A DNA stretch of 64,000 bases from positions 10,185,287 through 10,249,286 of the forward strand of contig CP136061.1 in the NCBI GenBank assembly GCA_032622095.1. Reading direction: 5' to 3'. The notes below the pieces were generated by a model. That model worked only from the letters and a program-made list of their open reading frames with translations. It made no database searches and had not been told where the DNA came from. Shown here one piece after another: positions 56,643 to 64,000 of this stretch; the first letter of the stretch is position 1; every line of letters begins with the position of its first letter. The DNA is from Siphonodentalium dalli. Taxonomy: Eukaryota; Mollusca; Scaphopoda; Gadilida; Siphonodentaliidae. The position numbers and the translations under genes are program-made.

Positions 56643-57036
56643 TTTAAAATGTCATTGTTCTAAATATATGATTCGGGATTTTAAACGGGCAAATATATTT
56701 TTTGATTTGGAAGCGTCTCTAAGCAAGACATGGATAGATGAAAAAATATCGCCAAAATTGGCGTCTGCCATGTTGATGATGACCTTCAAGTGATTCATCG
56801 GAAAATCCAGTAGTTGTAGTGTATTTACATTCTAGATCTGTAGCATACCATAAAGATCACCAGGAGGCTTCGCTGTTCGATCGCTTATGTTGTATAATTT
56901 ACACAAACTTTTTTTCCAACTTATATTGTTTTATATGTTTGGATTAATATTCCCATCGGCTCGTATAAAATATATATATATATTTTTTTTTTGACAAACA
57001 TTGTTTTTTGGAGTCAGGAAATCCGTTTATATATAA
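56643..57036. other. Spacer
   Basis: AT-rich with a short TA microsatellite near 56970; no other feature seen. Confidence 0.4.
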
Positions 57037-57598
57037 CTAGCTGATGAGCCCGATGTTGTCCGGGCTATTCAAAAACCAAATTTCAAGTCGATAGCTCTAC
57101 CCAACCCGACGTTGTCCGGGCTATTCAAAAACCAAATTTCAAGTCGATAGCTCTACCCGTTTCCGAGATCTGGTCTGCGCATGCACGAAGCTGGCGTCGC
57201 ACGGGCTCGGCGACCCGATAAAATTCGTATCCGGGGCAAGATACATTCACATACCAAATTTCAAGTTGATAGCTTGACCCGTTTCTGAGATCTCGTCTGC
57301 TCATGCGCGAAGCTGGCGTCACATGGGCTCGGCGACCCGATAAAATTCGTATCCGGGGCAAGATACATTCACATAGCAAATTTCAAGTCGATAGCTCCAC
57401 CCGTTTCCGAGATCTCGTCTGCGCATGCGCGAAGGGGGCGCCGCACGGGCTCGCCAATACGACGTTGACGACCGCCTGGTCAAACTACACACACATACCA
57501 AGTTTCGTCCCGATCGGTCGAGAATCGTAGATTTGTATCAATGACATACAGACAAACATACAGACAGACAAACAGAGGTCTTCAAAATATATATGAGA
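57037..57598 (-). mobile_element. Helitron copy 1 of a tandem set (562 bp)
   Basis: On the minus strand it starts TCTCATATATATTTTGAAGA and ends with the stem GCCCGGACAACATCGGGC followed by TCATCAG and CTAG. Preceded by A at 57036. Modules of about 120 bp with ACCAAATTTCAAGTCGATAG and TTTCCGAGATCTCGTCTGCG. Confidence 0.82.
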
Positions 57599-58906
57599 CT
57601 AGCAGGTTAGCCCGCCACCGGCGGCTTGTCCGAAACATGACATTTTTTAAATATTTTTTTTTTTATTTTTAGCTCCACGCGTTTCAATAAGAAAAATTTG
57701 TACCCGGTAGCTCCACCCGTTTCCGAGATCTGGTCTGCGCATGCGCGAAGCTGGCGTCGCACGGACTCGGCGACCAAATAAAATTTGTACCCGGCGCAAG
57801 ATATATTCACATAGCAAATTTCAAGTCGATAGCTCCACCCGTTTCCGAGATCTCGTCTGCGCATTCGCTGCACGGGTGTCGCACGGGCTCGGCGACCCGA
57901 TACAATTTGTACCCGGCGCAAGATACATTCACATACCAAATTTCAAGTCGATAGCTCCACCCGTTTCCGATATCTCGTCTGCGCATGCGCTGCACGGGCG
58001 TCGCACAGGCTCGCCAATACGACAGCGACGACCACCTGGTCAAACTACACTCACGTACCAAGTTTCGTCCCGATCGGTCGAGGTGTTGGTATCTGATGCA
58101 AAAGACGAAATAGTCCCCGCCGTGAACCTCATCGTCGCAAAGAGCGGACAGTCAATTAACCCCGTTGTGAACCTCAATCACCAACGCGACGTAAACATGT
58201 GTTGCGTTCTAAAAATAGGAAAGCACTTTCTCTCTGCTTAATTCTGCAGATGCTAATAACGTTGCTCCCCGTAGGTAGCAATATCGTTGTTGTTGATATT
58301 TACGGCTTGGGGGCTATTTTCTTATTTAGCAAGTTTGAGCTCAATCGGTTCGAGTCTATAAAGGACACAATCATATATATGGCACTTCCCGTGGGTAGCA
58401 AGTTTGAGCTCAATCGGCATTCCCTGGAATTTCCCGTAGATTGGCAGATTCCAGTAGCTTTATAACGATATATCTGGGGAGAAATCTGATGCTATATTCG
58501 TGATTATCTGGGATGATTTCGGTATATAACTATATACTGTAAAAACAAAGCGCGCCATCCGTGCTCGCAGGGTTGGTCAGAAACAAATGTTTTTTAAATT
58601 TAATGTATGTTCCGTATATCTCTCTGCAGATGCAAATAACGTTGAATGGCAATCAGACGCTCTTTATAGAGATGCGTCAAAAACAAACGCTCATTAAATA
58701 ATCACTTGATTAACCCACGCCGTGCCTTTGCGGTGATTTGAGATTGGAGAACGGGTGCTCTGAGTTTATCTAAACCGCGACCACGGTCGTGTCGGTGGGA
58801 TTTGACACTTACATAGGAAGTTTGAGCTCAATCTGTACACGCGTTTTGGATTCTATGAAGTACACATACACACATATATACGAAGTCTCAAAATATATAG
58901 TATAGA
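57599..58906 (-). mobile_element. Helitron copy 2 of a tandem set (1.3 kb)
   Basis: Begins (plus strand) CTAGCAGGTTAGCCCGCCAC directly after copy 1 and ends ATATATAGTATAGA directly before copy 3. Contains the same modules plus unrelated sequence with GCAAGTTTGAGCTCAATCGG. The ORFs are repeat translations. Confidence 0.72.
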
Positions 58907-59563
58907 CTAGCCGATGAGCCCGACGTTGTCCGGGCTATTCAAAAACCAAATTTCAAGTCGATAGCTCTACCCAGCCCGACGTTGTCCGGGCTATTCAAAA
59001 ACCAAATTTCAAGTCGATAGCTCTACCCGTTTCCGAGATCTGGACTGCGCATGCGCGAAGCTGGCGTCGCACGGGCTCGGCGACCCGATAAAATTTGTAT
59101 CCGGGGCAAGATACATTCACATACCAAATTTCAAGTCGATAGCTCGACCCGTTTCCGAGATCTCGTCTGCTCATGCGCGAAGCTGGCGTCGCACGGGCTC
59201 GGCGACCCGATAAAATGGGCAAGATACATTCACATACCAAATTTAAAGTCGATAGCTCCACCCGTTTCCGAGATCTCGTCTGCGCATGCGCGAAGCTGGA
59301 GTCGCACGGGCTCGGCGACCCGATAAAATTTGTATCCGGGGCAAGATACATTCACATAGCAAATTTCAAGTCGATAGCTCCACCCGTTTCCGAGATCTCG
59401 TCTGCGCTGCACGGGCGCCGCACGGGCTCGCCAATACGACAACGTCCACCGCCTGGTCAAACTACACACACGTACCAAGTTTCGTCCCGATCGGTCGAGA
59501 ATCGTAGATTTGTATCAATGACATACATACAGACAAACAGAGGTCTTCAAAATATATATGAGA
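58907..59563 (-). mobile_element. Helitron copy 3 of a tandem set (657 bp)
   Basis: CTAGCCGATGAGCCCGACGT at the left, AAAATATATATGAGA at the right, followed by the T of the target (59564). Nearly the same family as copy 1. Confidence 0.82.
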
Positions 59564-60488
59564 TAGCGTAGTAATAAAAAATAAAATGCCTAACAATCCT
59601 GCCATATTTGCTAAAAAATTACCCATTTTTAAGTCATAAAGAGTCGTGCTCCCCTTTAACCCAACCAACCCTCTAATGGGTAAAATTATATATGGCCTGT
59701 GGTCATGTGACATGTCCCTTCAAAACCATCCAATCAGAATTATCTCACCAAGAATGGTTTTGACATATATTTCAGAATTATAAGACCTTTTCGAAAACGA
59801 TTTTTCATGAAAAATGTCGATTATACCAGTGTTTATACTACTAATAAACCCATGGCGTTTATACCAATGTTTATACTACTAATAAACCCATGGCGTTTAT
59901 ACCAATGATTCTCTCTGTGGATAAAAGGAAATAGTTATTTGTACTCGTTCTCTTCGTAATGTAATTTCGAGGCAGAGAGTTATTATATTGTCGGTCAGGC
60001 CTTAAAATCAATAAACTTTTACAAGAATAAAAATATAGCATTTCTACCTGTTTCGACAGCGAATCTGCTGCTTTTACGAGAATAAAATATAGCATTTCTA
60101 CCTGTTTCGACAGCGAATCAGCTGCTTTTAGAATCAAACTAAGAATCACAATTCTGATTCTCGTCAGATTTTAAGTGACAAACACCCGGTTACCAGAAAA
60201 CAAATTTATGAATTTACAACAAAAAAGCAGATTTGAACATCACTGTGTCACCGCTGATAACTGAAGGTAGAACCAGGCCCGGGTTCCCGCTATCCTGGCA
60301 TAGGCTCTGTCAAATGGAACCACTTTTGATGACCAAAAACAAAAATTTGAATCAGTATTTCCTTGTGCTGCACGAAATTTGGATGTGTGTCACAGCACAA
60401 AAAAATTAGTAAGTTTCTCTGCCTATATTTACAGTACTACGAAACCGGGTATGAATTACTTCCATCTGCCAACAGTGGACATTTATAC
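59564..60488. other. Spacer with two small duplications
   Basis: 59826-59900 duplicates GTTTATACTACTAATAAACC; 60015-60125 duplicates ATAGCATTTCTACCTGTTTC. No gene seen. Confidence 0.55.
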
Positions 60489-60599
60489 TTAACCCTTTCT
60501 TGATGGGAACTTCCTGAATTTTTGCGAAAACCCTGTGCCAATGCATTCTCTTATATATGCGAGTCGACCATCTCGATCTGAGGGCTCCATAAGGGTTAA
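60489..60599. mobile_element. Short piggyBac-type MITE (111 bp)
   Basis: TTAACCCTTTCTTGATGGG to CTCCATAAGGGTTAA with TTAA at both ends and half of the GCATTCTCTTATATATGCGA hairpin; an internally deleted derivative. Confidence 0.72.
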
Positions 60600-60924
60600 C
60601 AATTGACTTTAGTAATCTTATTTGAACCTGCTGATTCCATATATGCAAGAAAGTTTGTCACACCAAAACGACATTTACATGTTTGAAGCAGGGGTCAATT
60701 TAATTTTTATAAGTTGTATAGCATTTTGCATCACTGACTAACATTCCCTACCAATACATGTTTTTTCAATGTAAATTGGTTAACAGAAATTGCAAATTAC
60801 AATGCGAATCGAGTTAAATCGAGCCCTGGTTTGAAGCCTACTGATGATTTCTTATTAGTCCTATAGCATTCAGTCTTTTCAGTGCATTTAGTAGTTGGGA
60901 GCGGGCGCTTGTATATATAATGGT
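60600..60924. other. Spacer
   Basis: Nothing recognised. Confidence 0.4.
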
Positions 60925-61324
60925 TTAACCCTTTACCCAACAGAAGGGCCCTGTGCCAATGCATTCTCTTATATATGCGAGTCGACCATAGGTCGCCTCG
61001 CATATATAAGAGAATGCATTGGCTTAACACATTAAAAATTATAAAATTGTTAAAGAATGAAAGAAAAAATGGTAAAAAGTGTTAAAAAAAGACTTTTTTT
61101 AGGCCAATGCATTCTCTTATATATGCGAGGCGACCTATGGTCGACTCGCATATATAAGAGAATGCATTGGCACAGGGTATAACTATAACCATCACAATGT
61201 GTTCAATGAGCCGGTTCCAATGATATCCATATTTGTATGGTTCTATTGAGACAGACCGAAGATATTTTAGGCTGTTGCAGCTTTATTTGGCCGGTTTTGG
61301 CCGGTTTGTTGGGTAAAGGGTTAA
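60925..61324. mobile_element. piggyBac-type MITE, full length (400 bp)
   Basis: TTAA plus CCCTTTACCCAACAG at the left and TTGTTGGGTAAAGGGTTAA at the right, with two complete hairpin cores separated by an AT-rich linker. It serves as a reference for the Helitron-split copy at 15790. Confidence 0.88.
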
Positions 61325-61798
61325 TCTGATCAGCAGCCCATCCGCAATTTGAGGGGTGCGTAATCGGATTATGCATCTTTAAAAGTCGCTGCGTCATGGA
61401 CACACACAAATGAAGATGGATAACTCTAAAATCAAGAGGCTTTCTGTTGATAATAAGGCCAAATTTCGTTGAACAACATGTTAATAAATAATATGTCTCG
61501 GGAAATTTTATACTCTAGTTGACATTGGTTCGCATTATTTTTGGGCATTTAATCTGACAACTGAAGCAGCATTTCTAAAAAATGTTGTTGTTGGAATCTG
61601 GTTATATGGGGACCATCGAATCGGATTGAGTACCTTTAATGTGCGTGTTGCCTTTCTGCAGAGCTATTTGTCACGCATTGTACTCTCCAATTAACCTGTC
61701 CTCATATTGTTTGAACCGATAACAAAATTGTTTTTATGCAAATTCGTGCACGGTAGTGGACCAATACCTTCAACAAAGAAATCGCTACTACTAAAGCC
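61325..61798. other. Spacer
   Basis: 61405-61660 resembles 12475-12640 (AGATAACTCTAAAATCA, GGCCAAATTTCGTTGAACAA), so it is part of an uncharacterised dispersed repeat. Confidence 0.45.
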
Positions 61799-62196
61799 TT
61801 AAAATAGTGTGTCTGTCATTTGCAGAATGAGGTTCTCAGAGGGTGAATTTAATGACGCTATCCCGCCTGGTGGGCTAGCATCACCAATTGCACCCTCTGG
61901 GAACCTCATTTTGCTTAGGCATCAACTGCTATGGGAGACCGAGGATCAGATTGAATTTCCCCAGTTAAAGTTATGTGCCCCCATTAGTCTGACCTTGATT
62001 GTCCGTTTTATCTCCTGCAAATTAGGTGATATAGAAACTGAACAGAGGGGGAAAATAAACTAAAAACAATGTTAATTTATAGATACTTCCCAGTAGATGA
62101 GGCCTATGGGGAATGAGGTCCCCAGAGGGTGATTATGGTGATGCCAACCCACTGTATCATTCTGCAAATGACAGACACACTTTTTCAAGGCTTTCT
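61799..62196. mobile_element. hAT-type MITE, GAATGAGGTCC family
   Basis: Left part TAAAATAGTGTGTCTGTCAT with a complete hairpin. The right hairpin has lost one arm. Ends GACAGACACACTTTTTCAAG. Confidence 0.75.
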
Positions 62197-62261
62197 ATCG
62201 ACCGATGAGAGAAGAAATTGAACTCCGTCAAGTTTATGGAATGGTTTGGCTTTAACATTGT

Positions 62262-62400
62262 ATACTAAATACTCATTGACGAGTAGTTACCTTATTAACC
62301 ATTTATTCTAAATTCTCATTGATGAGTAGTTACCTTATTAACCCTTTATACTAAATACTCATTGATGAGTTGTTCCCTCAGGAAATGTGCAAATAATAAT
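62262..62400 (+). repeat. Short tandem repeat of about 60 bp
   Basis: ACTAAATACTCATTGACGAG and TAGTTACCTTATTAACC, repeated two to three times with drift. The following 290 bases show nothing. Confidence 0.65.
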
Positions 62401-62689
62401 GTTATTACCTGAACACCCCTCCAAATGATTAATTGACCATTCCAATGTATACTTTTATAACTGAATGGGAGAATCCATTAGTATAGAAAGAGTTAAAAGT
62501 CATCAGGTCTAGACACATGTGCATCTCTTGATGGGAATAGACCCCATTAAAGTGATATAATTCACTCGCGGCGTGTAAATGTGAGAAATCGTTAAAAGTT
62601 TATACCTTTATCACTAAGAAGAACAGGGAAAAATAGATAGACTATGTTCTTATTTCTATTTATAACTCTTCAGTTCTGAGATATCGCAT

Positions 62690-63080
62690 GTTATACCTTT
62701 CATTACTGGAGCTTCCTGTGCCAATGCATTATCTTATACATGTGAGTCTCCTATAGGGCGCCTCACATATATAAGAGAATGCATTGGCCTTAAAATATTT
62801 ATATATAGTAAAGTATACGTACCTGACATTTAGTGGAATATCGGGCTAATGGGGGAAGCATCATGTATATACAAGTATAGTGATGTGATATGAGGTACCA
62901 AATGGGGGAGGGGGTTTGAAATTCCGAGAATACATTGGCCTAACAATATTTACTTTGTAAGCCAAGTCATTCTCTTATATATGCAAGACTCCCTATGGGA
63001 GACTCGCATATATAAGAGAATGCTCTAGCGCAGGATCTTTAATGCTGCACCAGCGCAGCTCCCATCATGAAAGGATTAAA
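62690..63080. mobile_element. piggyBac-type MITE relative, diverged
   Basis: Left TATACCTTTCATTACTGG, right CTCCCATCATGAAAGGATTAA, with two GCATT(C/A)TCTTATA hairpins at 62720-62788 and 62955-63028. Terminal TTAA sites are decayed. Confidence 0.65.
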
Positions 63081-63114
63081 CAACAACTCAACAGTCAACT
63101 AATGAACTGGGGCC

Positions 63115-63215
63115 ATGATCTAACTACCCTTATGGAGCCTCTCACAGACGTGAGCAGACGACACTCAGCAATACAAGCTGACACATGTATGGGGCTCACT
63201 ACAGGATAATGAAAG
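63115..63215. repeat. GGAGCCCC hairpin element
   Basis: CTTATGGAGCCTCTCACAGA to TGTATGGGGCTCACTACAGG around GAGCAGACGACACTCAGCAA. Same family as 53196-53550. The next 290 bases show nothing. Confidence 0.7.
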
Positions 63216-63502
63216 GGTTAATTAACAATACTGCAGCCTTTGTTATGTAGACATTCCTGTTACAGTGGATTAAACTAGGATTACGTCGCGATGGGACCTA
63301 TCAACAAATTCTGATCAAATCCTGAAGGTCAGAGCAATCTTCCATAAAACACAGATTTTCAAATTAAACATTTCATTCATAATCATCACATTTTGCGATA
63401 TTTATAAAATAGATTTCACTGTAACAGTAATGTTTACATAACAATGGTTTCAACAAGGAAAATATTGTCATTGGAGAGTCATCAATAATAAAAATAGTGT
63501 TT

Positions 63503-64000
63503 CAGATATATGCAGAATGAGGACCCTAGAAGAGTAGTGATGCTATCCCACATAGCGGGCTAGCATCACCAAATTCACCCTCTGGGGACCTCATTCTGCT
63601 TACACCTCAGCAGAATGAGGTTCCCAGAGGGTGAATTTAGTGACGCTATCCCACATGGTGGGCAAGCATCACCAAATTTACCCTCTGGGGACCTTATTCT
63701 GCTTAGGCCTCATTATCTGTGATCTCAAATTAATATTGTTTTTAGTTAATTTTTTCCTTCTGGTCAGTTTCTGTATTCCCTAATTTGCAGAAGATAAAAT
63801 GCATAATCAAGGTGACTAATGTGTGAACATCTTCAACTGAGGAACTCCAATCTGATCCTCGGTCTCCCATAGCAGTTGATGCCTAAGCAGAATGAGGTTC
63901 CCAGAGGGTGAATTTGGTGACACAATGGGCTAGCATCACCAAATTCACTCTCTGAGGACCTCATTCTGCATGGCCTCGTCTGCTATTGGAGACATACACT
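63503..64000. mobile_element. hAT-type MITE, GAATGAGGTCC family, cut by the window end
   Basis: Three GAATGAGG(T)CC hairpins: a truncated one at 63511, and full ones at 63608 and 63889. The extra hairpin suggests two overlapping or nested copies. Confidence 0.75.

Noticed and set aside
57125-59571. Many overlapping ORFs of 60-166 aa on both strands
   Set aside because: Helitron module translations; the same peptide appears repeatedly in both strands because modules are tandem and GC-rich.

Overview
The window is eukaryotic, AT-rich, intron-rich and packed with transposons. It has no bacterial features: no operons, no ribosome binding sites and no dense ORFs. The mix of Helitrons, hAT-like, piggyBac-like and Harbinger-like non-autonomous elements, GTCCGTCCG-headed modular repeats, frequent ACATGTA words and an animal nuclear-envelope gene suggests a marine invertebrate. 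A mollusc is most likely, but this is low-confidence and rests on repeat style only.

I can support one host gene. It is a six-exon emerin-like LEM-domain gene on the + strand, from the ATG at 9612 to the TGA at 53750-53752. Coding exons are 9612-9702, 13358-13474, 14718-14757, 26034-26093, 31138-31227 and 53560-53752. All splice phases agree and the product is 196 aa: an N-terminal LEM domain, an acidic stretch, a low-complexity S/T/P/R-rich linker and one C-terminal membrane segment. Its exons are too short to appear as long ORFs. Its introns (about 43.5 kb) hold most of the other features. Exon-intron junctions have been copied in tandem at exon 1 (nine donor copies) and exon 2 (two copies), and a three-copy 152-bp repeat abuts the acceptor of exon 6.

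Layout. 1-2.4 kb: 160-bp modules arranged in about 480-bp trimers. 2.7-9.4 kb: a 2.4-kb hAT element, a CAGG/CCTG element, piggyBac-type MITEs (one inside a 69-bp tandem array) and a 10-bp-TSD MITE. 9.6-14.8 kb: exons 1-3, the duplicated donors, a GC-rich palindrome and two nested hAT-type elements. 15.8-18.8 kb: a 2.7-kb Helitron inside a piggyBac-type MITE. 18.9-19.8 kb: minisatellites. 20-24 kb: modular repeats and a hAT-like element. 26-31 kb: exons 4-5 and further elements. 31.6-34.1 kb: a 2.5-kb TIR element. 34.6-44.3 kb: a 60/61-bp satellite of about 130 units, split by a 1.7-kb Harbinger-like insertion. 44.6-49.6 kb: a 5-kb element with about 400-bp terminal inverted repeats and a decayed gene for a large PIN/XPG-nuclease-like protein; this is the best candidate for an under-described system. 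50-53.5 kb: modular repeats and MITEs. 53.56-53.75 kb: exon 6. 54-64 kb: a tRNA-derived SINE, MITEs and three Helitrons abutting head to tail.

Apart from the LEM gene I see no intact host gene, and no rRNA, tRNA or CRISPR. Most other ORFs of 60-140 codons are chance translations of repeats. All class assignments come from visible termini and target-site duplications, not from database searches.
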